A stretch of DNA of 64,000 nucleotides, taken from the NCBI RefSeq assembly GCF_030272615.1, contig NC_081413.1, forward strand, positions 724,299,149 to 724,363,148, given 5' to 3'. The stretch comes from Cryptomeria japonica. Lineage: Eukaryota > Streptophyta > Pinopsida > Cupressales > Cupressaceae. The notes beneath the pieces were generated by a model. That model searched no databases. It was given only the letters and a program-made list of their open reading frames with translations, and was not told the DNA's origin. This document shows positions 1 to 12,470 of this stretch, piece after piece; the first letter of the stretch is position 1, and the number at the start of each line of letters is the position of its first letter. Made by a program: the position numbers and the translations under genes.

Positions 1-1578
1 AAAAATGAGAAATCACAAGGAAAGAGAGACACAATCACACAAGAAACCCACCCACCCCCCCAAATTCACTCAATCAAAGAACCCCTCCCCCCCCCCAAAA
101 AAAATGATGATTTGGCACTTTAGTCTTAGTGCGTGTACAATGGGCCACGCAAAAAATGGCAAAGTGGACTTCTGATTTAAACTTTACAACTACCTCAAAT
201 AGGCCAAAAGAAACTTAAAATGATAATTCAAGAGATCTAAACTAAGACCCAAGCAAATTACAAGTATCAAGTAGGCCAAAAAATACCAATTTTTGAAAGT
301 ACAATTTCTACCCAATTTGGTGAAAAACTAATAGCACCACATGAAAGTAGATGAAAAATTATGCACTTTCAAAAAAATGACACCTAAAAAGGAGGTCGTA
401 TGAGCCTGAATGAAGCCTTTGAAGTTGCAAAACTAAGGATTAAACAAGTACAGTTGTGAGAAATTGGATATTCTAAAAAATATGTCCACCAAAACTAGAA
501 AACAACCACACTACTGCAAAGAGCACGAAAAATTAGCCCAAATAAAAAAAAATTACATTGAAAAGGGACTCAAAATAACCAAGTTATGAGCTTTCAAAGT
601 TGGACTACAAATTCAAAAACTCAAATGGAGAGGGGGTCTAAATTTTTCAAAAAGTCTTGACACGGTGCCAATGTTAGAAAATGCTATGTTAAATTTGACG
701 GTCGTATGACCCTCACTAGATTGTCGCACCCCCTTGTTGACCTTATAGATAGGCTGACGTGGCAGGCTAACTAGGCACACTGACTGGGTGTGAGTACTGT
801 ACAAAATCCAACGTGGTAGATCGGGTGGGCAAATGATGTGTTAGGTCATACGCTAACATGGCAGATGACGAGGATCGTCATATGGATGACGTGTCAATGA
901 GGTGTCTACTGATCGGGCCCCTCCACACAATGACTATGAGTCCACGTGGATGTACAATCGAACAACGAAGCGCTGATGTGGCCAAGTCTGTGTAGGGTTC
1001 GCCAAATAGAGGGCTACCACGTGGCGCAATCTAGCTAGGAGACAACCAAGTCGAGGTTGGGTTGAGGCTGAGTGATGACTAGCAGACTCTTAGTGCGGTG
1101 GTAGTGATAGGTGGGACCATTGGGGCAGCACAAAGCTCCTGGCGGCGAGTCAGCCAGAAAACTGTGGAGTCGGCAGGTGCTGCTGGAAGTGAAGCGACGA
1201 TCGAAGGAGGGAGATTTGATCGACGCTAGAGACTGGTGTAGGTTCGACCTGAGTTGAAAGGCTGGAACAAGTATAGCGGGTGGAGCTGGCTAAAGCTCGA
1301 AGCTGAGAAAAAGTACATTGACTGGAACAAGGAAAAAAACAACCAGCGGGCCCTGCAAATTTGTACTTAGTCGAATTGGCTAAAAAAATCCTCCAATGCC
1401 CCAAAATACACTTTCTCCAAATGTAGGCAAATTTATACTCGATTTTTATGGAAATGGCCTCTCGAATGCAATGGTGAGGTTGAAAATGTTGTAGGATGCC
1501 TCCAAAACTCACAGCTCCTCAGATTCGAATATGGAGCCTTCCAAAATGTCTCCCAAAAACTAATCAATGAAGCCCCAA

Positions 1579-1592
1579 TGACTGTGATACCA
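1579..1592 (-). promoter_or_regulatory. primer-binding site, initiator tRNA-Met type (mutated)
   Basis: Reads TGGTATCACAGTCA on the minus strand, directly next to the LTR end. The usual plant copia site is TGGTATCAGAGC, complementary to the 3' end of initiator tRNA-Met, so one or two bases have changed. Confidence 0.65.
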
Positions 1593-2047
1593 TGTGAAAT
1601 TTTTCCAAGATCAAAGGCACAATGAAAAGCACAAATAAGAGAGACAATAGTTTTGACAAGAACAAATTGTATTCTCATCAATATGCAAATATGATCAACT
1701 GGATTAACCAATACAATGAAGATGAGTCTGCTTATATAAGCAAGGCCAAATAGATATGTGAACACATAATCATGACATGTGGCTCAATGAGAAACAAGGG
1801 TAGGTAAGAATATGTAGGGGTAGGTAGGAGAAATAGTAAAATATTCCACAAGAGGTGGATCACCCACCAAAGGTGGAATGTAACAACAAGATAAGACCAC
1901 AAAAGGTGGAATTTCTCCTACATACATCATCCCTATGTGCACACTTCCCTAAGTGTCTCATATCCAAACTAAGATGAGATACATTATCCTAAGTCAACTT
2001 AAGTAAAGTGTAATTATATCCTATAAGAATAAATAATTACACCAATA
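1593..2047 (-). repeat. 5' LTR of the window-edge copia element
   Basis: On the minus strand it runs from TATTGGTGTAA (expected TG changed to TA) to TTTCACA. It is the same family as the Copia-D LTRs at 21274-21724 and 27197-27647. A TATA-like TTATATAAG lies near 1732-1740. The primer-binding site abuts its inner end at 1579-1592. Confidence 0.8.
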
Positions 2048-2910
2048 AAATATAATTAAAATAATAGACTCTTAAAACAATAGTAATAATATTTAATAAT
2101 TAGATTTAAGGTCGAGTTTAATATTATATTTTATTATTATTATTTTTGGTTGGTAATATAAGTATTTTATTAATATTTGAAAATGACCAATTACAAAGAA
2201 TTTACAATATCCTTAAAAAAAGATTGGTTTTCATAAAAAAACTAGTGCTACTCCCAAACAAACAATCAAACATGAAACCATCCACCTAAAAAAGCTACCA
2301 AAAAACCCCATCGACAAAACACTTATGGATAGATGAAACAAAAACAACTAACAACAAAGAGCACATGACTCCATTACACTAATATGATCCACATCTTTTT
2401 ATTAAAAAGAAAAAATAACAACTTCAAATTTGCAACAAACACCACCATCATTGCCCCCCCACCCTTTGACTGTTTACCCAATAATCCTCCAAAGTGAAAT
2501 TGTCATCAATATGGGTTGACTCCTCTACATTCCCCATTTCTGCTGCACTCACGAGCTCCTTGCTATCCCTTCAAGTCCCAACCGACTCCATGTCTTTTGC
2601 ATGAAGAAATTGCACCAATAGCTTCCACCCTACAACTAACTCCACCCTCCTTAGGTCCTCATTCTCCCCAATTTGCCACTTGATAAAGGGTATTAGAAGA
2701 GAAACACCTTCAATCTCTAATACCTCCTTCTCATCTTCAAGATTGAAGCCAATTCTCACCCTTGCAAGCATAGGTTGGAGGCCATAAAGCCAGTCTTCCT
2801 CAACACAGGCTTTCATCACCCACTCTATATTCTCTTTTCACCCTATCTCAAAATCCCAAGCCAACACCATTACAACAATATTTGCATTTATGTAGTATTT
2901 GTGTTGTGTT
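2048..2910. other. unassigned DNA with one small open frame
   Basis: No transposon family is recognisable. A minus-strand open frame at 2571-2819 (82 codons) has few low-complexity residues and reads somewhat like a real acidic protein (runs such as EDEKEVLEIEG and IGENEDLRRVELV). I cannot assign it to a family and see no neighbouring exons. It could be a captured gene fragment or chance. Confidence 0.3.
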
Positions 2911-4065
2911 TGTATACACCTAAAAATGGTATGAATATAATTAATTTAATAAGCAATTATTTAATTAATCCCCCTTCCTAATTTAATTGAATTCATTAGC
3001 AATTTGATTAAATCCCTTTCATCTACTTATTAATAAGTCTAAGGATTTATTTAATAGGTTCATTTCAATAGTCCCCCTTGATTAATTAATCCAAATTAAG
3101 TAATCCTCCCTCCATTTAATTCATTCCTTCTAATCCCCTAATTAATTAAAACAAATCAATTTATGAGTTGTTGAAAGTTAATTAGCCTTTTCCTATTATT
3201 TGAATTTTTAAATTTAAATTACCCACATGCCTCCTAACTTCTAACCACCTAACCTAACCCATTTAATCTAACCTTGGATTTAACTAACCCTATCCTATCT
3301 TGCACATCCTAACCTCCTTATTCTAACCTCCTATGGTGTGGATATTCTCCCCTTGAGACACATGGCACTTAGGCCACATGTCTCCTCGCTTGGACACTTG
3401 CCCTCTTATGAGAAAGTCTCCTTGACACTTGTCACCACAGAGATGACAAATGCCCCTCCCTCCAACCTCTTCTCCAACCTCCTCCAATTTCACCCTTGAT
3501 ATCTTTAGACTCAATCTTGACCATTGATTCCTGCCACCTCGCCCTTAGCCTCGGAAATCCTATAAATATCCCCCATTTTGGAGAACAAAGGATCCCATCT
3601 CATATCAATTTAGGCATTGTTACTATAGGCATATCCATTTTAGCATATCATTTGAACATTGTTATTATAGGCAATTATCTAGTTTAATTTGATCCTTTTC
3701 TAGCATAATTGTTGAATCATGTAGCTTAATCAATCTCTTTTATAGCTTAATTGCATCATAATCATAGCTTAATCACACATGTCATTAGCTTAATTAGACT
3801 CTTGGATCAATCTATCATAATCAATCTCATATAGATTTCATATCATCGTCATTTCAAATCCTCTGTCTAGGTGTAGTCAAGTCATTGGGATTGCTTATCC
3901 AGATCCGAGAGCAAATCCATACTCACATCTCTTAGGAGGTGATAGGTCGCTTTGTCATGGTTTATCTTTAATTTTCTTTTAATTTTCTAACCATGCTTGT
4001 AATTATCTATTGAGTGTTTGTGTTACAACTGCAGGTACCCTACTTCACACACATGACAGTGTCTA
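2911..4065 (+). repeat. LTR-like sequence related to the Tat/Ogre-type LTRs
   Basis: The start TGTATACACCTAAAAATGG resembles the starts of the Ogre-like LTR (TGTAGACGTATAAAAATGA, 40660) and of the solo LTR at 29185-29965 (TGTAGACACCCAAAATTG, minus). It is followed by the same style of AT-rich palindromes, then a stretch with TATAAATAT near 3560-3568 that could be its TATA box. The 3' end is probably the GTCTACA near 4065. I found no matching target-site duplication, so the boundaries and the solo status are uncertain. Confidence 0.45.
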
Positions 4066-4300
4066 CATGGAAACTTTCGCCGACATCTCCAAAGCTTGTA
4101 AAAAAGCCTTGTCCTCATATTTAAAAATGGGCATGAGTCTCTTTTTGAAAATCTTCTCAAGAAACACCAATTGCTGTCATGGTATATACAACGAGAAAGT
4201 CTCTTTCATGGTGTAAACTAGAAGGCACCTGTCCCCTTCAAAAGTTTTCAAACACTCATCTCCAAGAAAAACCTAGTCTATTTAAATCCACCTCCCACCA
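4066..4300 (-). other. flank of chromovirus A, probable continuation of the RNase H fragment
   Basis: Removing chromovirus A joins 4300 to about 11862. On the minus strand this stretch has a partly open frame (FLEKIFKKRLMPIFKYED and onward) that I do not recognise. Confidence 0.3.
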
Positions 4301-5813
4301 TGATGCAGAGATCTCGGTGCCGTTATAAGATAGGTTCCCCTAATCCAAGAAAACACCAAGGACTCTAGCAATCACATAAAACTCCAGGGGTTAAGGAACA
4401 TCAGTTTGACAAGTCCCACATCCCTTTCTCTAAACAAAAGACTATTGGTACAAGGTCTCTTTCATTTACCAATACAAAGTCTCTATGGTTAGCAATGGTT
4501 TGGTCCCTTCTCCAGTACAAAAATGGCTAATTAAGGTTTGATTTGAATTCCCCTAGGTCAGGGAGACTTCCTTCAACCATTGAGTTCAAGTTCCCTCTAC
4601 CGGTTTGGATAACTGCTACAACAAGGTCTACAAAACCTAGTAGCCCTGCTAGACCAGTTTTCTACACTTAATTCTTTATGTCTCCAAAATACCAGACAAC
4701 AAATCTTGGATTTAGATACCCTATTGGGTGCTACAAAACATATCCTAAGGGTTCTTACTAGTAGGGAACACAAGAATCCAAACCCTACTGTGGTTGGGGA
4801 CCGATATAGCCTAATTAGGCCTATTTTACAAAGGAGTGTGTAGACACAGACCTTAACTCACTAAAAAAACTCAAGGAGTACTCTTAAGCCATTGAAAATA
4901 CACCAATTCCTAAGTCTTAGGCCATGATCAGACCTTTAACCTCTAACGTGAGACCTGTTTGCTTACACTTATCGGTGGCCACATGGAGTTGCCCACCTCA
5001 ATGCATCAAACCCTCACCTCAAACTCATCCTAACCTGCAAAAGGCCTTTAAAATCCTAAAATACATTGGCCATACTTGCATCCCCTCCAAATCCATGAAC
5101 CACCAATGAAGGATCAGCAAGGTAAGGCCATTTCTTTGCAAACCCTAGACAAAACTGTCAAATCTAGAACACTTCCAAAAATTTGTCGATTTCTTCCTTG
5201 TCTTGGTGAATTAGGACCTTAGACTTGATGCATTTGAAAGGTGATTGGCCACTCTAACACATCCCACTAGTTTCTTAATTCAAAAATGATTGTACAGGAT
5301 AGTACACTCTGTAGAATAACGGAATTGCGGGAAATTCTTTGAAATATATTACTTCAATGATGCCAAAGTTTACAAAGTAATTCTCCCCTCATTATCTCCT
5401 CCCAATTATGATTGGGGGTGACATTTTATACCTTCCTCACCGGTTATCAACTACCTTTTGAACCGAGGTGACCATCGGAAAGAATTTTCTATTTGCAACC
5501 AAAAGTTGTCATTAAAAGTTGTCAACAAAGTTGTCAAGTCTGAGCAACTTTTGACATTAAACCTTTCTAAGACATCTCCAACACATAAACACCTAGAAAA
5601 ACATTCAACAAAATACCCCTAGGCCCATATGCCCATGGTGGCTTATCAATTTGCCAAATCCATGTCATTGGGTAACAAGGTGGGGTTTATTACAAATAAA
5701 TCAAACATCGAACAAACAAGACTACCCTATTACATAGATTGAAAGGTCACATTCTCATGTGTGTCCTTTAGCCTTTATTTCTCTTATTATCTTAGTCATG
5801 AGGTGCTCCTGCA
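4301..5813 (-). repeat. 3' LTR of chromovirus A
   Basis: 1513 bases, aligning end to end with 10344-11853. The gag-pol frame runs into this LTR and stops at 5792-5794. The polypurine tract upstream of it on the minus strand is weak (AAGAGTATGG, 5814-5823). Confidence 0.88.
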
Positions 5814-5814
5814 C

Positions 5815-6010
5815 CATACTCTTGAGGTGAATTAATCTCAAGTCCACTTGAGATGAGGTCATGTAATGTAGTGCCATGCTTCTTGATCTAATCTTCATCC
5901 AACCAAATGGCTTCAGAGTATGGTTTTCCTTTCCATTTGACCAAGTATTGTTTATACTCATTGTTCTTGGTCTTCTTTACAATCTTGGTGTCCAACACTT
6001 TTTCAATTTT
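5815..6010 (-). pseudogene. chromodomain, chromovirus A
   Basis: The polyprotein frame reads KVLDTKIVKKTKNNEYKQYL and then VKWKGKPYSEAIWLDED before a stop. This is the chromodomain pattern (two aromatics and WKG) that is known to steer chromoviruses to marked chromatin. A stop after DED removes the last helix; the frame goes on to AGAPHD and stops in the LTR. Confidence 0.8.
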
Positions 6011-6061
6011 AGGTGGCTAATGTTTGGGAAAATCTATATCTGTTGCTTCTTCTAGGATCTG

Positions 6062-7300
6062 TTATGAGTTACCTGCATTAGAGTCACCTTTAAAAGGAGT
6101 TAGATCACAAACATCAAAAATAGGAGATATGCCAAGGTCTGATGGTAATTGAATTTCATAAGCGTTGGTGCCAAACTTCTTCAAGATTTGAAATGGTCCT
6201 AATTTCCTTTGCATGAGCTTAATGTGTTTTCCCTTGAGTAACCTTTCCTTCTTCAAATTTTCCCAAACCAAATCTCCAACTTGAAACTGTACCTCTCTCC
6301 TTTTCTGATCCGCATGTTCTTTGTATTTTTCTGATGACTTTTGGAGTTGTATTTTGACCTGCTCATGAACTTATTTTATGGCTTCAGCAAACCTCACACC
6401 ATCTGCACTTATGGGATCCGTATGGGGTAGTTTTCTCAACTCCAATACCCCTCTTGGATGCAACCCATACACAATCTGAAATGGTGACTTCCCGGTGCTT
6501 CTATTTACAATGTCATTGTAGGCAAACTCATTCTAAGGTAAGATTGAATCCCACTTTTCACCATGCTGCCTTATAAGACATCTCAACAAATTCTCTAATG
6601 ATCAGTTTACTACTTTTGCTTGCCCATCCGTTTGTGGATGATAGGTTGATGAGAAGGACATATTGGTGCCAAGTTTCCTCCATAGAGCTCTCCAAAAATG
6701 GCCAACAAATTTGACATCCCGGTCAGACACTATGTTCAATGGAAGTCCATGAATCCTTTCTACTTCTCTGAAAAAAAAATCTGCTATATAAGATGCATCA
6801 CTAGTGGACTTACATGGCAAGAAATGTGTCAATTTACTAAACCTATCCACTATCACAAATACACTGTCAAACCCCTTTTGGGTCTTGGGTAAACCCATTA
6901 CAAAGTCCATTGACACACTTTCCCAAGGTCTTGAGGGAATGGGTAAGGGTTGATAGAGACCAGCATTGGTACTTCTTCCTTTTGCCTTTTGGCAAATGTT
7001 GCATTCATCTACAAATTTCCTTACATCAACCTATAATTTGGGCCAAAAGTAGTGCCTTCTTACCAATTCAAGTGTCTCGTCCAAATCAAAATGACCTGCC
7101 ATAGCTCCACTATGATTTTCCTTGATGATATTAGTCCTCATTGAGCACTTTGGTATACACAATTGCCCACCTTTGAAAATAATTCCATCTTGGATCACAA
7201 AATCAGAAAACTCCACATGATACCTTTCACCAAATTTAGTACATGCCTTGTAAATCTCCTTAAAGTCCTCATTTGCAGCATACATATCTTTCATTGCATC
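6062..7300 (-). pseudogene. integrase, chromovirus A
   Basis: Inserts the DNA copy into the genome. The zinc-binding HHCC part lies near 7130-6990 (GHF, then CNICQKAKG). The core has MDFVMGL and VSDRDVKF with both aspartates, then YHPQTDGQAKVVN, where the catalytic Glu of the family (GQTEVVN) is Lys. Stops follow at 6602, near 6535 and near 6376. The C-terminal part has QVGDLVWENLKKERL and the conserved KLGPFQILKKFG. Confidence 0.85.
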
Positions 7301-7339
7301 AATCCCAATGCTTTCTAATTGAATTTCAGATATGGTTAG

Positions 7340-7680
7340 CCCTCTCCTACTTAGTGCATCAACCACTTTGTTGGTTACTCCTTTCTTGTGTTTTATGGAA
7401 AAGGTATAGGCTTGTAGGGATTCTACCCACTTCATATGCCTATGGCTTAACTTTTCTTGGCTATTAATGAAACTTGAGGCTTGGTTGTTAGTGTAGACCA
7501 CAAATTCCTTTGGTAGCGGATAGTGTCTCCATTTTTTCAATGCCTGAACTAGTGCATACATTTCTAGGTCACAATAAGAATATTTTCTCTTTGCATCATT
7601 GAAGTTTTCACTAAAGAATGCTATAGGTCTACCTTCTTGGCTTATGATTGCTCCTATGGCCACATGACTAGCATCACATT
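7340..7680 (-). pseudogene. RNase H, chromovirus A
   Basis: Removes the RNA strand during reverse transcription. Motifs are IECDASHVAIGAI, the YCDLEMYALVQAL helix and VYTNNQASSF. The last is normally TDNQAL, so one catalytic Asp has become Asn. A stop precedes the domain near 7685. Confidence 0.82.
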
Positions 7681-7699
7681 CAATCTAAAACACTTTGTT

Positions 7700-8515
7700 A
7701 AAATCAGGTAAAGCAAGTACTGGTTGTTGAGCTACCTTTTTCTTGAGAGTCTCAAATGCCTCATCTGCCTCCTTTGTCCAAGAAAACCTACACTTTTGAC
7801 CACCTTTTATGGTTTCCAACATTGGAGCACATATCTGACTGAAACCTCTTATGAACTTTCTATAAAATGTAGTTAATCCATGGAAACTTCTAACTTCACC
7901 AATAGTCTTAGGATTAGGCCAAGAAAGAATTGCATTTACCTTATCCTAATCCATCTTCAAGTGACCTTTGGAGATCACAAATCCTAGGTAGATGAATGCT
8001 TCCAGCATGAACAAACACTTCTTCATATTGACCATCAATTCCTCTTCACTCAACCTTTTCAAAACCATGTCTATATGCCTCAAGTGTTCTTCCTTTGTCC
8101 TGCTAAATACTAGGATGTCATCCAAATACACTATTACAAACTTCCCAGTGAATTCCTTCAAAACTTCATTCATGAGTCTCATGAATGTATTTGGGGAATT
8201 AGACAAACCAAATGGCATAACCTTCCATTCATACAACCCTTCATTTGTTTTGAAGGTTGTTTTCCACTCATCACCAGGCCTAATTCTAATTTGGTGATAT
8301 CCACTCTTTAAATCAATTTTAGAAAAATATTTTGCACCCCCCAAACAATCAAACAAATCCTCTATCCTAGGCATTGGAAATCTATACCTTATGGTGATCT
8401 TGTTGAGATCTCTTGAGTCAATACAAAGCCTCCATGTTCCATCCTTTTGGGGTGCCAAAACTGTCAGTACTGCACATGGGCTAAGACTCTTTCCAATCAT
8501 ATCAGAGTATAGCAA
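7700..8515 (-). pseudogene. reverse transcriptase, chromovirus A
   Basis: Copies element RNA into DNA. Visible blocks in order are [45 protein letters not shown] and the catalytic [12 protein letters not shown] (YLDD near 8128). The catalytic aspartates are kept. A stop at 7946 cuts the thumb region, which continues in frame (SWPNPKTIGEVRSFHGL). Confidence 0.88.
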
Positions 8516-8539
8516 CTCTTGAATCTACCTTGCCATCTC

Positions 8540-9250
8540 CTCATTTTGTTATGGTGTGAGTTTGTATGCAACCTTGTTAGGTAATGTGGCCCCTGGGATC
8601 AAGTCAATACAGTGACTGATCTCTCTCATTAGCAGAAAACTCCTTGGTACTCTATCTGCAACTATGCCTTGGTATTTACCAGTGATCTCCTTCACTTCCA
8701 GACTAAGATCCTTATCCTTTCCTTCTACTCTGTCATCTGTAGTAGGCTTCCCCTTTGAGGTTGGTATTGGAAGCAATGCAAAGCATATTCCTTCTTCCAT
8801 CTTTATCTCCTTGAGGAATGGTTTGCCCTCCATCATCATCACTTTGGACTCAGTTTCTTTCTTCTCTTCATTGTTTTCAGTCAGGGGCAGTAGCTCTATG
8901 ACCTTGCCATTCTTTGTGATGGAATAGGTATTCCTAAAGCCATCATGGTGTGCTTTGAGGTCATACTATCATGGTCTTCCAAACAAGAGGTGACAAGTAT
9001 CCATGTTAACAGCATCAAACAAAATCTTATATTTATATGCTCCTATTTGGAATTCTACCCATGACTGCTCTTCTACAAGAGTTTGTTGCACTTTTATGAG
9101 CCAAGACACCTTATAGGGGTGTGGATGGGGTATCCTCCTCAATTTCAACTTCTATACCATTTCTATTAATACAAAATGCTCAGTAGACCCTAAGTCAACC
9201 AAAACTTTACATACCTTTCCTCTTGATTGGCAAGTGGTGCAGAAGATAGA
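8540..9250 (-). pseudogene. aspartic protease region and linker, chromovirus A
   Basis: The catalytic loop reads VDLGSTEHF where the family has DSG or DTG: the Asp is kept but the second residue is Leu. A second conserved block, FGRP, lies near 8975 and is followed by two stops. The linker to reverse transcriptase (8842-8549) ends in a conserved PNKVAYKLTP block and another stop. Confidence 0.75.
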
Positions 9251-9399
9251 CTTCCTCTGAGGTGGCTCCATAGGTGTTGGTACCTTCAAGAGGGTTCTTC
9301 TCAACATTAGTGCATCTCCAGTCTCTGGATAACCATATGAATCAGGTTTACTACTACCTTGGTAATCTGATTCTTGGGTTAGATTGGCTCTCCTTTCTC

Positions 9400-10294
9400 C
9401 TGGGGAACTAGACCCCATCTTCTCCGGGCATCTGCTGGCAATGTGTCCCTCTTGGTTGCAGTTAAAACATTTTATTGGTCCTGCTCCTCTTCCTGATGAT
9501 CTTCCTCTGAACTTTGGCCTTCTACCTCTGAAGTTGCTTTTGTTGTTGCTATCATTTATTGAGGAGTCAGAGCACAAGAGGTTCAACTCTTTTTGTATGT
9601 TCCACCTTAGGCCATTTAGATACCTTGCCACTCTTTCACTTTCATCTTCAACCTTCTTAGATTTTATACTCAATTTCTGAAATTCTTTAGTATAGGCACA
9701 CACATCCATCTCTTTCTATCTAAGATTCTGCCTTCTCTTGTATAATTGGACTTCATAGTCCTCCAGTACATATACTCCCTTGATCTCTATAATCATCTTA
9801 TTCCAAGAGGTGATCAATCCTCTTCCCTCTTTCACTCTTTCTCCTTGCACAAAATTCCACCATGTCAGGGTTGCTCCCTGCATTTTTGACTTGGTAACTT
9901 TCATCTTTTGGTTGTCAGCAATGTCTTCACATTCAAAAAAATTGTTCAAGGACTCTATCCAGTCCATCACTCCATTGACATCCATCTTCCCACTAAAAAT
10001 AGGAAGGTTTTATTTCTAGTCCATGGTTCTCCTCTCCACAGACTTCAAGGCATTGACCAGGTACCTATGCTCTGCAGGAACTTCCTCTTCTTCCTGCCTC
10101 TGTGGGTTCTCCTCTTCTTCTCCCACTTCCTTTGAGCCATCGGGTCCTCTCTCCAGTTTTCCTTCCAAGTTCTCAATAAACTTCCTAAGCCGATCATTCT
10201 CTTCTCTATTCTCTTGCACCATCCTGGAAAGATCCACATTTGTCATCTTCAGAGGCATTCTTCTAGCCTCACCCTCTGACTCTTCTACTGACAT
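9400..10294 (-). pseudogene. gag region, chromovirus A
   Basis: Gag forms the particle that packages element RNA. An acidic, coiled-coil-like N-terminus (10294-10016) is followed by the gag core (near 9985-9720, with TWWNFVQGER) and a basic Arg/Gly stretch. A zinc knuckle CFNCNQEGHIASRC (CX2CX4HX4C, about 9469-9428) is complete and would bind nucleic acid. In-frame stops lie near 10013, 10007 and 9716. Confidence 0.85.
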
Positions 10295-10328
10295 GTACTA
10301 TTCTTCTTCCCAAAAGGATTCCTCCTTC

Positions 10329-10340
10329 GCTCTGATACCA
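10329..10340 (-). promoter_or_regulatory. primer-binding site, initiator tRNA-Met, chromovirus A
   Basis: TGGTATCAGAGC on the minus strand, three bases inside the 5' LTR, an exact match to the common plant initiator tRNA-Met site. Confidence 0.85.
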
Positions 10341-10343
10341 ATC

Positions 10344-11853
10344 TGATGCAGAGATCCCAACATTGGTATAGGATAGGTTCCCCTAATCCAAGAACACACC
10401 AAGGACCCTAGAAATCACACAACACTCTAGGAGTTAAGGAACATCAGTTTGACAAGTCCCACATCCCTTTCTCTAAACAAAAGACTACCAGTACAAGGTC
10501 TCTTTCATTTACCGGTACAAAGTCTCTATGGTTAGCAATGGTTTGGTCCCTTCTCCAATGCAACAATGGCTAATTAAGGTTTGATTTGAAGTCCCCTAGG
10601 TCAGGGAGACTTCCTTCAACCATTGAGTTTAGGTTCCCTCTACCAGTTTGGATAACTGCTGCAATAAGGTCTACAAAACCTAGTAGCCCTGCCAGACCGG
10701 TTTTCTACACAACTCTTTATTTCTCCAAAATAACAGACAACAAATCTCGGATTTGGATACCCTTTTGGGGGTTACAAAACATATCCTAAGAGTTCTTACC
10801 GGTAGGGAACACAAGAATCCAAACCCTACTATGTTGGGGACCGATATAGCCCAATTAGGCCTATTTTACAAAGGAGTGTGTAGACATGGACCTTAACTCA
10901 CCAAAACAACTCAAGGAATACTCTTAAGCCATTTAAAATACACCAATTCCTAAGTCTTAGGCCATTATCAGACCTTTAACCCCTGATGTGAGACATGCTT
11001 GCTTACACTTGTCGGTGGCCACATGGAGTTGCCCACCTTAATGCATTAAACCCTCACCTCCAACTAGTCCTAACCTGTAAAAGGCCTTTAAAATCCTAAA
11101 ATACATTGGCCATACTTGCATCCCCTTCAAATTCGTGAACCACCAATGAAGAATCAGCAAGGTAAGGCCATTTCTTTGCAAACCCTAGACAAAATTATCA
11201 AAGCTAGAACACTTCCACAAATTTGTCGATTTCTTCCTTGTCTTGGAAAATTAGGACCTCAGACTTGTTGCATCTGAAATTTGATTGGCTACTCTAACAC
11301 ATCCCACTAGTTTCCTAATTCAAAAATGATCGTACAGTATGGTACACCCCGTAGAATAACGGAATTGCAAGAAATTCTCATAAATATATCACTTCAATGA
11401 TGCCAAAGTTTACAAAGTCATTCTCCCCTCATTATCTCCTCCCAATGATGATTGGGGATGAAATTTTATACCTTCCTCAATGGTTATCAAACACCTTTTA
11501 AACCGAGGTGACCGTTGGAAAGAAGTTGCTATTTGCAACCAAAAGTTGTCATTAAAAATTGTCAACAAAGTTGTCAAGTCTGAGCAACTTTTGACATTAA
11601 ACCTTTCTAAGACATCTCCAACACATGAACACCTAGAAAAATATTCAACTAAATACCCCTAGGCCCATATGCCCATGGTGGCTTATCAATTTTCCAGATC
11701 CATGTCATTGGGTAACAAGGTGGGGTTTATTATAAATAAATCAAGCATCGATCAAACAAGACTACCCGATTACATAGATTGAAAGGTCACATTCTCATGT
11801 GTGCCCTTTAGCCTTTATTGCTCTTATTATCTTAGTCGTGAGGTTCTCCTGCA
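10344..11853 (-). repeat. 5' LTR of chromovirus A
   Basis: 1510 bases, collinear with 4301-5813 and differing by scattered substitutions and a few small indels. Confidence 0.88.
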
Positions 11854-11861
11854 GCACACCA

Positions 11862-12470
11862 CCTTCCTTGTGTGAATTTAATGTGCCTCCAAAATGGCAG
11901 CACACAATCACTCCCAAGAGTCGAATGTAAGATCACAAAGATCTTCAAACATATTTTCATCTAAATTTTCCTTAAATGCAGTTGCCCATTTGAAAGAGCA
12001 TCTGCCACCTCATTCCCTGTCCATAAAACATCATAAATTGGTAGTCATCAAAGGTAGATAAAATCTATTTGGCAATTCTAACATATTTAATTAAATGTCA
12101 AGCATTCATATATCCTTGTTTAATAGCATTAACTACAATTAAATAATCACCTCCAAATTGGATTTTTGATAGTCCCATTTTCTTCCTTGCTTCAAGGGCC
12201 AAAATGGTGCCTTTCATTTCCACTTCATTGTTTGTTCCATCTAATAATTTTCTCGCCCCAAAGGCAAAAATATTTCCTTCCCAATCTTGAACCACCCACC
12301 CAACACTAGATTGGCTAGGATTTCCTTTCAAGGCCCCATCAAAATTAATTTTGAACGAACCTTCTGGTGGTCTAGACCATTCCACCTTCTTTTCCTTGTC
12401 ATTCCCCAAATGAACCCAAGAAGGCCCATTAACAAGCCTATTATTAAAATTTTACTTATTTAGATTAAGT
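11862..12470 (-). pseudogene. RNase H-like domain of LINE type (fragment)
   Basis: The frame 12409-12098 reads WSRPPEGSFKINFDGALKGN, then GWVVQDWEGNIF, NNEVEMKGTILALEA and LIVVNAIKQGY. This is the RVT_3-type RNase H found at the C-terminus of plant LINE polyproteins and in related plant genes. FDG and the Glu helix are intact; the usual ESDS before LIV is GGDY. The tail NEVADALSNG can be read in another frame near 12020, so there is a frameshift after 12098. No reverse transcriptase is seen upstream, where the sequence turns AT-rich. If chromovirus A is removed, this DNA joins 4066-4300, which I read as its continuation but cannot classify. Confidence 0.65.

Larger units (their letters stand above)
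1..2047 (-). mobile_element. Ty1/copia element, 5' end only (cut by window edge)
   Basis: This is the leader and 5' LTR of a minus-strand copia element whose coding part lies left of the window. Bases 1 to about 660 align by eye with 26062-26720, the leader of Copia-D, and the last 455 bases align with the Copia-D LTR. The middle (about 660-1500) is GC-richer and does not match the shorter Copia-D leader, so leader length varies within the family. Gag should start just left of base 1. I see no real gene here; short open frames at 613-804, 1150-1512 and 1433-1765 are chance frames in leader and LTR. Confidence 0.8.
5792..10294 (-). pseudogene. gag-pol polyprotein of chromovirus A (inactivated)
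   Basis: One continuous frame of 1501 codons encodes gag, protease, reverse transcriptase, RNase H, integrase and chromodomain. Codon phase is kept from the ATG at 10294 to the TAA inside the 3' LTR, so no net frameshift has occurred; it is disabled by at least fifteen in-frame stops. Several stops sit where the family has Gln or Trp, for example after the GRP of the protease region near 8970. This fits C-to-T decay of methylated DNA. The neighbouring chromovirus B polyprotein has the same order and a similar length (1546 codons). The start was chosen because it is the first ATG after the primer site and opens a Glu-rich gag N-terminus. Confidence 0.88.
4301..11853 (-). mobile_element. Ty3/gypsy chromovirus A, full length, degenerate
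   Basis: A 7.55 kb element with two LTRs (4301-5813 and 10344-11853), an initiator tRNA-Met primer site and a single gag-pol frame ending in a chromodomain. The C-terminal chromodomain places it among chromoviruses. The LTR ends are TGCAGGA...CTGCATCA on the minus strand. A clean duplication is not visible at the strict LTR ends. If the right end is extended by an extra GCA, CACCA flanks both sides (4296-4300 and 11857-11861). Confidence 0.9.

Noticed and set aside
2911-4065. Clean solo LTR with duplication
   Set aside because: Start and end words fit an LTR, but flanking bases (GTGTT and TGGAA) do not match, so solo status was not claimed.
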